A stretch of 64,000 nucleotides of DNA from the NCBI RefSeq assembly GCF_036588685.1, contig NC_086377.1:71368283-71432282 (forward strand). The letters run 5' to 3'. Source of the stretch: Mytilus trossulus (lineage: Eukaryota > Mollusca > Bivalvia > Mytilida > Mytilidae). A program made the translations under genes and the position numbers. The notes beneath the pieces are model-generated. The model searched no databases and had not been told where the DNA came from. It saw only the letters and a program-made list of their open reading frames with translations. Position 1 is the first letter of the stretch. Each line of letters begins with the position of its first letter. Below, piece by piece: positions 46,325 to 57,700 of the stretch.

Positions 46325-47983
46325 GTACAATGGTATGCGGGTATATAGATTTGCAAATAAAAGTGCACATATGATCAGTTTTGGTCAAATAGTTTTGTTT
46401 TCCAAGTCAGCATGAGGTATTAAAACTACTGAAATTTTGTTACGTATCAATATTTTGAATAAAAGGAGGACACACTGGTATCCTAAATTTATGCGAACAA
46501 AAATTTGTTGTTATTAAATTGCAATATTGCTGTCCATTGTCATGATTATATTATACATTAAATCCTGACATAAAAAAAAAGACTGATTTACTGTACAGGT
46601 ATATAGATTTTCAAATTAAAGTGCACATATGGTCTGAGTTTTGGTGGATGCGGTAAAATATTTTTGTTGTACAAGTCAGCAGGAGGTATCAAAACTACTG
46701 AAATTTTGTTACATATCAATATTTTGAATAAAATGAGGACATGCTGGTATCCTAAATTTATGCGAACAAAAATTTGTTGTTATTATATTGCAATATTGCT
46801 GTCCATTGTCATGATTGTATTATACATTGAATCCTGACATAAAAAATATGGCTGATTTACTATGCGGGTATATAGATTTACAAATTAAAGTGCATATATG
46901 GTCAGTTTTGGTGGATGCGGTCAAATAATTTTGTTGTACAAGTCAACTGGAGGCATCAAAACTACTGAAATTTCGTTACCTATCAGTATTTTAAGTTAAA
47001 AGAGGACATGCTGGCACCCTTAATTTAGGCGAACAAAAATTTGTTGTTATTATATTGCAATATTGCTGTCCATTGTCATGATTGTAATATACATTGAATC
47101 CTAACATTAAAAATAAGGCTGATTTACTATGCTGGTATATAGATTTACAATTAAAAGTTCACATATGGTCAGTTTTGGTAATGTGGTCAAACAATTTTGT
47201 TGTACAGGTCAGCTGGAGGTATCAAAACTACTGAAATTTTGTTACGTATCAATATTTTGAATAAAATGAGGACATGCTGGTATCCTAAATTTATGCGAAC
47301 AAAAATTTGTTGTTATTATATTGCAATATTGCTGTCCATTGTCATGATTGTATTATACATAGAATACTGACATACAAAATATGGCTGATTTACTATGCAG
47401 GTAAAAAGATTTACAAATTAAAGTGCATATATGGTCAGTTTTGGTGGACGCGGTCAAATAATTCTGTTGTACAAGTCAACTGGAGGCATCAAAACTACTG
47501 AAATTTTGTTACGTATCTGTATTTTAAGTAAAAAGAGGACATGCTGGCACCCTTAATTTAGGGGAACAAAAATTTGTTGTTATTATATTGCAATATTGCT
47601 GTCAATTGTCATGATTGTATTATACATTGAATCCTGACATTAAAAATAAGGCTGATTTACTATGCTGGTATATAGATTTACAATTTAAAGTTCACATATG
47701 GTCAGTTTTGGTAATGCGGTCAAATAATTTTGTTGTACAAGTCAGCTAGAGGTATCAAAACTACTGAAATTTTGTTACGTATCAATATTTTAAATAAAAT
47801 GAGGACATGCTGGTATCCTAAATTTATGAGAACCAAAATTTTTTGTTATTGTATTGCAATTTTGCTGTCCATTGTCATGATTGTATTATGCATTGAATCC
47901 TGACATAAAAAATATGGCTGATTTACTATGCGGGTATATAGATTTACAAATTAAAGTGCATATATGGTCAGTTTTGATGGATG
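46325..47983. repeat. ~267-bp satellite, dimeric higher-order
   Basis: Units start with (G)GTATATAGATTTAC at about 46339, 46601, 46868, 47134, 47399, 47668 and 47934. From the third unit on, two variants alternate: one with GGTGGATGCGGTC, AACTGGAGGCATC and CACCCTTAATTTAGG; the other with GGTAATGCGGTC, AGCTGGAGGTATC and TATCCTAAATTTATG. The array is interrupted at 47983 by the inner transposon and resumes at 59733. Confidence 0.9.
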
Positions 47984-48190
47984 CCCAAGTCAAAGTGAAA
48001 GGCAGTTTCTTGGCAGTTCATTAGCCTTCACAGTTCACAAATTAAGCAGTTTTTAATGCTTGGCAGTTCTTAACCTTCCAAAATTAACCAGTTACTTCAT
48101 ATACAAAAATTAGCAGTTTTCCTTAACCTTCACAGTTCCTTAGCTGCTTTAGGCAGTTCCTTGGCAGTTTTTTTCACGAAATATTTAAAT
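47984..48190. repeat. Inner element left TIR and subterminal motifs
   Basis: 16-bp TIR (47984-47999), then about eight GGCAGTTCCTTGGCAGTT-like or CACAGTTCCTTAG-like motifs to 48190. Likely binding sites for the transposase or its accessory protein (inference from CACTA biology). Confidence 0.8.
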
Positions 48191-49570
48191 TTAGTACTAA
48201 AAACTGCTTTCATTTCATGAATATTCATAATTAACTGCTACCAGATAATTAATATGCATGGAAAACTGGGATGCAACTGCTAAGGAGAATACTTATATGG
48301 TCATGAATTATGCATATTCATAAAGGTACTGCTTATACTGCTACATGTAAATGACCAAAGTGACGAGCACTTAGTAACTATTAAAGCAATAAAATATAAT
48401 AAACATCAGAACAAATTTATTTTTATTAATTAACAATCCTGAAGTACATGTAACTTAAATAATATGTTTAGCTTTTCAATATGATAACAAATATTGATGT
48501 CAGAATAAAATGCATGCAATATATATGTAATTTCAAGAAATGGAAATCAATTTTCTAGCTATATATGTATGTAGCTCATAGCTTAACATTGAATATCATG
48601 ATACGTACTGGTAATCAAATTATTAGAAATGTAATTTAAGCATAATTTTCATGATATATGAACTGATCAGCTAATAATTCAAAATATCAAAACACATCAT
48701 ATAAAGAACATACAGTACATTTACATGAAATTAAGTGATCATTAAAATCATTTAAAAAAATATTATTTACACCAGTAAATTAGCATGAATTAAGGGGCAC
48801 TGAGGATTTATAAGTACCAAATGTTTTGTTTTAATGAAAAAGATTTAGCTCATTGAATTAATAGTTACATTGAACATGTTAAATATATATGTATAGCAGT
48901 TTGACAAAGTACACAAATGTATATACCATTATATATGTAATTAAAAATGGTCTTTCAATATAAAAAAAGTATTTTCATCAGATCTTTATTCTAAGGGGGG
49001 ATGTGTCCAGTCACCATGCATGTTTAACAACCTACATTTTTATATACATGTATTCAAAATAGGGTTTTATAGTCAGATAGCTAGCTGGCAGGAAACTTGA
49101 TAAAGTAATATTCATGGCAATACAGCAACTTACCTCAATAAGAATTAAACTTATACTTCTCAATAAACACATTTTCCATATAAACTATATCCCATATATA
49201 CAAATATACATTGTATTTACTTTCAATATATATTGTGTGCCACTAATGCACATTCATGTACATGTATGCAAATATCTAAATGTTATTGTGTTCTTTGCTA
49301 AATAGTACAAGGACCCATCTTTCACTTTTATACACACACTTAATAGAATCCTGCCACTTTTTTAAAAGAGAATGGATAGCTTAGCTAGAATTCATAATTC
49401 TATCACACTATTATTAAGACAACACTAAAAAATTTCCATCTTATAAATACATGTGTATATAAAAGCCATGTTCACTCAACACATGTATAAATTTATGTAA
49501 AGAAAAATTATGACGCAAATAATCCAGTTGATTGTTGTGTATGTCCATATCCAAATGTACATTAATTGTA
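48191..49570. other. Transposon interior, 3' of the BEN gene
   Basis: No coding exons are recognised. AT-rich sequence with frequent ATGTACATGT-type motifs between the subterminal array and the BEN stop codon. It would hold the BEN 3' UTR and polyadenylation site. Confidence 0.5.
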
Positions 49571-49572
49571 AT

Positions 49573-49712
49573 TCAACAAGATTTTTTCTTGAGCACTGGA
49601 TGAGTTAACAGTTTCCTTCTGCAGTTTGTAACTTTGTTGGTTATTGTTGTATTAAATTCAACTTTAGAAGGCAGCTGCCATCCCTCACGCGTACAATGGT
49701 ACATGATATACT
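49573..49712 (-). CDS. BEN gene exon 7 (last exon)
   Basis: Follows TTTATTTGCAG; completes a split codon with exon 6 (CGA GAG). Encodes EYIMYHCTREGWQLPSKVEF then NTTITNKVTNCRRKLLTHPV and KKKSC, stop. C-terminal helix and basic tail of the BEN fold. Too short for open-frame detection. Confidence 0.75.
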
Positions 49713-52700
49713 CTGCAAATAAAAAGTATTTTTTACTTAAGCATTTGGTTTCGCAATGATCATGATCATCATTTTAACATGTACATGCATGCATTAATAA
49801 GAAAACATCATTTTATATATACCCAGAACAAAAACATGATGACTTAGGGAAATAAATCATTTTATTAAAGTGTGACTATATGATTTGATGTAAGCTTTCA
49901 TCATCATATTCCCCGACCCCCATTCCATTCATTATTCTAATTATGTTTTTATTTATATATATAAATTGTTGTTTTGATTTAGACTTGTATATATATCATG
50001 TACGTGTATATCAGTTGTATACTGTATGTTTAATACTGAAAATAATGGTTTTTTGTATAATCTAGCTTATAAAACAACATGTATGCATTATTTTCAATTT
50101 TATTTATACATATATACATGTAAAAAACATTGCAAAATTACAGTACATTGTACATGATATTACATGTATGTATAAAAGAACAGAATGCTTATATTTAAAT
50201 TACCTCGTATTGCTTCAATTTTTGTACCATCCAACGGGCAACTAGCTACTTCTCCTTTCATCTTTCTGATGCCTAGTCCAGAAGAAACAGCTAATTCTGC
50301 TTTGGTGAAAACACATGTCAATATAGCATTCAATAAGGCTATGGCTGGTCTCTTTGAAGATTTGGCCTGCAAACGTGCATGTCTTTCCTCAGTTTTTACT
50401 ACTAGAACATCCTTGAACTTGTTAGGGTCCAAGGAGTCTTTTATAAGAACAGTCAGCTGCTGAAAGAATAAAACAAATTGTGAATTCATGTACATGAATG
50501 TGTACTATATTAATAATTTTTTAGATACTTTTTACAATTTTAAATACATTTTTTTGCAGCTATATCATGTATGCACAGAAAGACTGTCTATAATAATTAT
50601 ACAACAAAATGTACATATAAATTACATTTATAACAACATAGCTGAATGCATGCAGACAGCAGTGTGTATAATAACATTAGACCTAATGTACAATGGGTAG
50701 TTTGTATTACATTATTTATGCAGAAAAGGAACTTCTTAAGTAGGTCTGTTCCAGAAAACAATTTATTATAACTCACACACGTCATGTATAAATACTTTAG
50801 AAAGACAATTCAGTTGAGTTTGAAAAAATTTCTGTCAAGGGAGACATTTAAATTTAAACTGCCCACCTGCTGGACACTTGTAATGTCTCATGGTTGACGT
50901 GAATAAGCTTTTCTCATTTATCATTCGAACACATATAAAAGTAGATGAAAGATTTTTGGAACACATACACTTCAGTAATGAAGATAATTAATAAATCATC
51001 TTGTTTTATCCAAACTCACTGAAAAAAAAAATCCCTTTAATTTACTTACCACTGATAGAGGAAAATGCCCAGGTTGATGTTGATCTTTTCAATTAACTGA
51101 ATTAACATGCAAAAAAAGAAAACTATTTTTAGGAAAAACAGCATAGCAAATTAAATTACAAATCATACAGTATATTAGTATTTGAAGGTGTTGATCAACA
51201 TGTACAGTATCATGCAAAACAGTGTAAATATTAAATCAAATGGTATGCATTTATGGAATCAATAAGATTTTAGTTAATCATACAAATCAAGACAGGGGTT
51301 TAAATTATGCATTTATCTTTTTAGGCATCCATTTAAGTTCTCGTCTTTGCTAAATTAAACTATAAGTGCACATGCATTTAAATTTTAACATATATGTATT
51401 ATTGATAATTAAAATCAGTATACAAAATGTACGTTGGTTCTTGTTTGTACTGCGTTTTTAAACTGAAAAAACATATACACTGTTAGCCTAGTCATGAGGA
51501 TTACTGGAACAATGTATGTATGTTGAATTACAAACTTACATGTACATGTCTGACAAGTAAAATGTGACTGTTATTGAGCACTAAACAACTTTTGAAATCA
51601 TTTCATTCACATGCTTGAAAGCCCATGCCATATTATTCTTAAAAATTGTATGTATTATATATATACCTTGTCATCGGGTTTGGATCCTCTAATCCTAGAG
51701 TTTGAAGATTCAGCCTCAGAACATGCATTTGAACTGTTTTGACTAACATTACAGCTGTCCTTTGAGCTCCAAGTAGATTGCGAATTGTCTTGTTCTTCTG
51801 TACTCATGTCCACTATTGAATCATTCTCTGTGTTGATAATGCTACTGACATCGGGTTCATTAATTTCATCAGGATCATTGTTAAAGATACTAGGCATGCT
51901 GGGTGGTTTAAATGGAGTATTATTTGAACTAATAAAATCATGACCACCTAGTATTTTTGACAACCTTCCCAATACCATGCTGGTTGTGGCTGCTTCCTCT
52001 TTGGTTATTCCAAGAACTATAAGTATAAAAAAATGTACATGTATTTGTATATATACATGTATGTACAAAAATGTTCCAAGCATGTTAAATTTATGAATAC
52101 AACAATTAAATGGTTTTTTATACCTGATTGAAGGCTGATTCAGTTAAATTCTAATTTCATGTTGTTCATGTATACCCAAGTCCCATATTATATAATTTAA
52201 CTTTGTGTGTACATGTACATCATGTAATGGTCATGTATAAATTAAATGAACATTTGTATTTACCTTTTCAAATCTATAGGATCCAGTTAACAAGTTGCTG
52301 TCTTCAGTTTTGACTTTAGTGTATGTTTTATTCATTAAACTGATTTTGTAAATGTAGTTAACTTTAACTTATAAATAATATGATCTGGTTGCTTACAATT
52401 TCATTGAGAAAACAAGTATTTAGAAAAACTCACATTGTAAATGATTTTGTGTTAAAATCCTACAACAAATACTTTATCATTCACTTGGTGTTACAATTTT
52501 ATAAAAACTTACGATTACATATAAGTTCCTTTTTAGTCTGCTCTTGACTACTGTCTGTTGGCATGTCATGATCATTGTTAAGTTTTTCAAACTCATCAGT
52601 TTCTTTCCCAAAGTTCGAATGCAATTCATGCACTTCTTTCTTGTCCATGTCATAGATGCTATTAACTGAGTCGACAAAAACACCATCCCATTTGTCAGTT

Positions 52701-54190
52701 GACTGGCCTATTGTTGATATGTTTTCTTTTGGTACATGTATTTGTACTGCATCATCCAATTTGTGGGTAAACAGAACTGAACTACAGTGTTTTCTTGGTG
52801 AGCGCCTTAAACTTGCAATTGATATGGGATCAATTGTAACTGTCTGTTTAACAGGTGATATATCTTCATACATAGAAGTGACTGTCTTTTTTGGGCTGCA
52901 TATGTCCTGTCTTTTAGGTGTTGAAGTACAAGTAGTACTGCTCATAACTTTAACCAAATTTAGATCTTCTTTTCCTTGAGACTGTTCTATGTTCAACATT
53001 GCTGAAATTTCAGCCATCTTATCAGGATGAAGAGCACTCTTAACAGCTGTAGCCTTACATGTATCTGTTGATTTTTTGGCGGGTTTTGCTGAACCATTTG
53101 ATGTTGCTACATGTACTTTCTTAGACTTAATAGTTGACTTGGTTGAGACTTTGTCCTTTTTCACTTTCTTCTTCTCAGATGGACATGGTTCTTCATCTTG
53201 TAGCTCCTTTATGGCCTCTGTTAATTTGGATGAGGCATTTCTTTTGGTGTTGGCTTGAAAATCTTTAAACAATGTCTGAACTGGTAGACCATCTGTTAAT
53301 TTCTTTTGACATTGGTTTGCCAACTCTTCTGCTTTCTTTTTAACTGCAATTAATATCATGTAATATGTTATGATTTTATTTTCATAAATAAATCAAATGA
53401 TATTTTCTTAAATTTAATTATATCAAGCAGGGTCGGATCGATCCAACCATTTTAAAAGGGGGTTCCAATCAAGGAGAAATATGTATATACAAATTTATAT
53501 GTCCCCATTCAAATGCATTGATCATCCAAAAAAAGGGGGGTTCCAACCCTGAACTCCCCTATGGATCTGCCGCTGTCAAGAATAAATGTGCATGGTTCAT
53601 GAATTAAGAGGATCAAGGGATTCTTATTATTAGACTATATAACATAAATTTTAAGATAATATTTTTCATTTATAAAATACATGTCATTTGCATCCACTAG
53701 CTGTCTGCATGTATATATATATAATATACTATATGATGACACCAACTACATACACAAGTTGGTCTTTGGAAATAGTATGTGTATATATATCTTCTACACA
53801 CTTTATATCACTCTGGTAATATTGTAATGTATTTTTTTGTACCTAACACCATCCCCCCTCCCCTTTTTCTCCAAATTAAGCCAAATGCAAGACTAACAAA
53901 ATTATTCCATTTTTTTTTAATTTCTTATGTTCATGCCAATGTGTACTATCATTTTTTTTGGAAAATAACTCAACACTTTTCTTACCTTGTCCAGAACAGA
54001 GAATAATGCCATCATAAAGTTTTGTCTCCACAGTGTCTTTGCCATCCTCACTGATGCTTTCGGTCTCGAAAGGTACCTGGCATTTAGTTCCCTTCACCAT
54101 TTCCGCCTCTGTTTTATCACATTCTACCTTTGACATATTGACTGCTTCAAATGCATTGTCAAAGGCAAAATAAATAACTAGAAACTCCAT
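49573..54190 (-). CDS. BEN-domain protein, transposon-encoded
   Basis: Predicted 608-aa protein in seven exons: 54190-53986, 53343-52513, 52016-51667, 51549-51540, 51084-51050, 50459-50204, 49712-49573. All introns are GT..AG and the total is 1827 nt, an exact multiple of three. Residues 1-68: MEFLVIYFAFDNAFEAVNMS..., acidic. Exon 2 (277 codons): Lys/Ser-rich linker with KKKVKKDKVSTKSTIKSKKV and LRRSPRKH. Exon 3: acidic, Ser/Asn-rich. From about residue 478: QLTVLIKDSLDPNKFKDVLV, AIALLNAILTCVFTKAELAV, SSGLGIRKMKGEVASCPLDG and TKIEAIREYIMYHC, matching the BEN DNA-binding fold (FT.EEL..SS..G....LD..K..AI). It ends at TGA after LTHPVLKKKSC. Probably a nuclear DNA-binding protein; by analogy with plant TnpA it may bind the subterminal motifs. 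The 10-nt microexon is inferred from phase and splice sites only. Confidence 0.72.
50204..50459 (-). CDS. BEN gene exon 6 (BEN core)
   Basis: Acceptor TTATTCTTTCAG, donor ACGAG|GTAATT. Carries the BEN core from QLTVLIKD to KIEAIR. A second in-frame AG (CAG|CAG) at the acceptor would add or remove one glutamine. Confidence 0.8.
51050..51084 (-). CDS. BEN gene exon 5 (35 nt)
   Basis: Encodes QHQPGHFPLSV and ends at CAGTG|GTAAGTAA, joining in phase to exon 6. The acceptor AATTGAAAAG is weak in pyrimidines. Confidence 0.6.
51540..51549 (-). CDS. BEN gene candidate 10-nt microexon
   Basis: ACATGTACAT between a TTTTACTTGTCAG acceptor and a GTAAGTTTG donor. Exon 4 ends in phase 0 and exon 5 must start in phase 1; a 10-nt exon supplies exactly that shift (adds TCT and the first base of Y). 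Without it the gene does not stay in frame. ACATGTACAT is a common string here, so chance is possible. Confidence 0.45.
51667..52016 (-). CDS. BEN gene exon 3
   Basis: Acceptor AAACTTATAG-type, donor GACAAG|GTATAT. Encodes LLGITKEEAATTSMVLGRLS then KILGGHDFISSNNTPFKPPS and an acidic Ser/Asn-rich region ending RIRGSKPDDK. Phase 1 in, phase 0 out. Confidence 0.75.
52513..53343 (-). CDS. BEN gene exon 2
   Basis: 831 nt, phase 1 both sides; acceptor ATTAATTGCAG, donor AATC|GTAAGT. Encodes VKKKAEELANQCQKKLTDGL, a Lys-rich stretch, SIASLRRSPRKHCSSVLFTH and an acidic C-terminal half. Low-complexity linker, no catalytic domain seen; the basic runs suit nuclear import. Confidence 0.75.
53426..53580. 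repeat. GGATCTGCC-type MITE-like repeat in BEN intron 1
   Basis: GGGTCGGATCGATCC ... GGGGGGTTCCAACCC ... GGATCTGCCGCTG: relative of the 14.7 kb repeat, lying in the first intron of the BEN gene. Confidence 0.55.
53986..54190 (-). CDS. BEN gene exon 1 (start)
   Basis: First ATG in an AT-rich leader; encodes MEFLVIYFAFDNAFEAVNMS to GIILCSGQ, donor GACAAG|GTAAGA in phase 1. The start was chosen because it is the first in-frame ATG and upstream sequence is non-coding. Confidence 0.7.
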
Positions 54191-54651
54191 ATTTATTGCG
54201 TTATTATTTGTGTTGATATTATTTTCTCTGATCTGATGATGGCGGTCAATTGCAATCTGGTACGTTATCGATATCAGGTTTGTGCTCAGCGTACACTTTG
54301 ACTTAAAACAGGAAACCAGTCGGGTTCAAAATTTGAATTTTGCTATTACTCGGCCTTTTCCGGCGAAGAAGAACAAAGAGGATGTTGATTTCCGATGTTA
54401 GACGGAGGTAAACGAGTATGATCCGTGGATTATTTGTGAAGTAATTAAATGTTTTTTTTTGTTTTAACGGCTTTGAAAGAATTAAATGATAAAAAATTAC
54501 TCAAATTGAAAGTTGATTGCAAAATTAAATCCATAATTATTCATCCTGATTAATTTACGAATTGGAAAATCTGACACCGGAAGTTGTGATTATTTTGAAC
54601 TCACGTTTGTTCAGATAAAACTTACAAACAGTGATAAATATATATGTAAAA
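54191..54651. promoter_or_regulatory. Divergent promoter region of the two transposon genes
   Basis: 461 bp between the two start codons, head to head. No single TATA or initiator can be assigned with confidence. A shared bidirectional promoter would co-express the transposase and the BEN protein. Confidence 0.5.
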
Positions 54652-54705
54652 ATGCCGAAGAATCAGAAAAAAAGAGGACCTTATAATAAAAGACGTAAAA
54701 CTGAG
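54652..54705 (+). CDS. Transposase exon 1
   Basis: 18 codons, MPKNQKKRGPYNKRRKTE, donor ACTGAG|GTAAGT. Too short to appear as an open frame; supported by phase and its very basic composition. Confidence 0.65.
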
Positions 54706-57700
54706 GTAAGTACATGTTGCACTACAAATTCAGAAAGTAAAATAAGTAAGAATTCTCAAGACCAATATGACAATCGGCAATGAATGTCAATGAAGACTGA
54801 AGATTATTCTTCCGAGGTTCTCGACATCGATTTGATTTGTACAGATTTGCTTTACTTTGACATACACTATTGTATTCGTAAAGAAGACAATAATATTGTG
54901 TTGTGGGATGTGTGCATTCCGATAGAAATGGCGTTCATATGTGGTCAGTGGCAGCAGTGGCGGATCCAGAGAGGGGGGGGGGGGGGGGGTTCGCACCCCC
55001 CCTTTATTTTGGCCGATCAATGCATTTGTATCGGGACATATGTTTTACACCCCCCCCCCCTTTGCCCTGGGTTAGCTCTCCCCCTTTCGAAAATTCCTGC
55101 ATCCGCCCCTAGGCAGATCAAAACTTACAAAGGCCGAAAGGGGGAGGGGTAGTGAGAAAGTACTGTCATAAGGGGCTGCCCCCTTTTTACATGGGCAAAT
55201 TTGGATAATTAATACACTGAAGTGAAAGTGAAGCCAGACTGGAGCCCCTCCCCTTTTTGGTCAGTCAATACCCCCCTTTTCTATAAAAAGTTCTGGATCT
55301 GCCACTGATTTACAAACTTTTGCACTTACGCCATGACTGTATACATATTGAACATGCACATGTATTTAATTTATACCGTCTGGGTACCCAAATCACCCAG
55401 TTTGGAGGTGGTTTTTGACAATTGAAAAAAAACTCTATATATATGTTGCATTATTGTTGATTTTTATTTTTGAACAAGTATATAGACTTCTCAAGTATTT
55501 TTCACACATACATTTAATTAGCATGTAAACACTGATTGTCTGACATACAGTACTGGTTTTCAGTCACATTTCTGATCTGCATTCGCCATTGACAGACTAT
55601 CAAAATAAAATGGGGTGGACGATCTGGGTACCTGACGTTATGCTTTTGTTCCTACATATTTACAAATATGTTTTTATGTATATTTTTGTACATTTTAGAC
55701 TGGAATTGATGAACATTCAGACAATGATCAAGAAGAAACTGTCACAACATGTAGTAAATATGACAACCATGATATACACACAGCTTCTTATGAGGAAGAT
55801 ACCATAGCTGTAGTAATAGAATCAGATAATATAGGATCTGCTTGTTCCCCAAGTCCTACATGTATACCAGAAGATGAAGTTCCATCATCAACAAGTGCAA
55901 AAAACTATGTAGATGAGACATTTATGGTAAGTTATAAAAGAAACAATACCTCTTCTCATGTATGAATATTTTATTTTTCCATTTCTCTTAATTTTTTATA
56001 CATATTGACTTTATTGTACATGTACTGTACGTACTATATGAATGAGAAATTGTGGTATGAGTGCTAATGAGACAACTCTCCATCCAAGTCACAATGTATT
56101 TAAAGCAACAATTATAGGTCAAAGTATGGTCTTCAAAACAGAGTGTTAGCTGGCACCAAACAGCAAGCTATAAACAATGATAAAGGGCTTTAATTATTTT
56201 TTTATAGTTTGTCTTTTCATGGTATACTGTTACACTACTGTCTTTGGTTAGGGTGAAGGTTAGTGCCTGTTAATAAAGCTGTTGGTCAGCAGTGTTTTTT
56301 TTTTCATTATATATATTTATTAATTTTAAATCAAATTATTCAGTTTGGGATTATATATATATATGTTTACCTTAATCATGTTAATGTACATTATATAATA
56401 AAAATGTAAATTATTTTCATTTTTTTTTTCTAGTTGAGAAATTTAAAGACAAGTTCTACAATTGATCGTGTTGATATCAATACAGTTGTAGCTGATCAAG
56501 ATTGCATTGATGCTGATATGGACAACAGTTCTGTCATAAGTGAAGATCATATAACAAACACTGTTAACATTAATCAGAGAACACAAAACTTTGAATACAA
56601 TGAACTAGTAAATGAGGAGATAGATGAACTACCAATTGATGGTCAGTTGGCAGATACTGAATTTGCTGATGAGGAAAATGCTTCTGTTATCATTGATCCT
56701 ATTGCAGAGACTATAATTGATGAAACACCCAATATACCAGAAAGACCAAATCCAACAGAAAATGAAGTTAGAGATACAAACATTCCTCTTTATGTAGGAT
56801 GTTCTAAATCTGTAGGACTAATTTTGCTAATGATATGTAGTCTAAGCATTAGATTCAAATTGTCTGATGAAGCACTCAGTTACATTATTGCAGTAATGAA
56901 TATGATAATGCCAGATGAAAATAACATGATTAAAAGTGTCTATACTGTTAAAGAGTATCTTAAGAAATTTGTAAATTTCCCTACAATTCACTATCTTTGT
57001 TCACATTGTGGAACACACACTCAAAAGGATGCTAAAACTTGTACAAACAAACACTGTGAAAAAGATTTAACTCAGTTTGGATCGGTTGGTTACTTCATTC
57101 AACATTCTGTCATAGCACAGTTGCAGCTTATGGCTAAAAGAAGTTCTTTCTTGCAGAAAATTCGGTCTTACAGATTTGATCATTATTCAAAAAATCCTGA
57201 CAATAACTACCGTGATATATATGATGGATCAAATTACAAAAATGTTTTTCAAAAGGGCTTTCTTAAAAACCCCAATTCAATATCCTTTTCAATGAATACA
57301 GATGGAGTTCAAATATTTAAAAGTTCAAGTATGTCCATGTGGCCAGTTTTTATGATCATAAATGAACTACCACCTTCAGAAAGAAAACTTAAAGAAAACA
57401 TTGTTTATTATGGTTTATGGATTGGAGCAAAGAAGCCACTTATGTGGAGTTATTTAAAACCATTGCATGAAGAACTCTGCAAGCTAGAAGATGGGGTAGA
57501 ACTCGTAGACAATTGTGGGAGCAATTTTACTTTGATGGGTACATTACTGAACTGTGTATGTGATTTACCAGCAAGATGTCTAGTCAGCAATAGTATGCAG
57601 TTTAACGGAAAATATGGATGCTGGTTTTGTCTTCAACCAGGTGAAACTTATACCACTAACAAACGAGGACACGTTCACATTTTCCCATATTGTGAAAATG

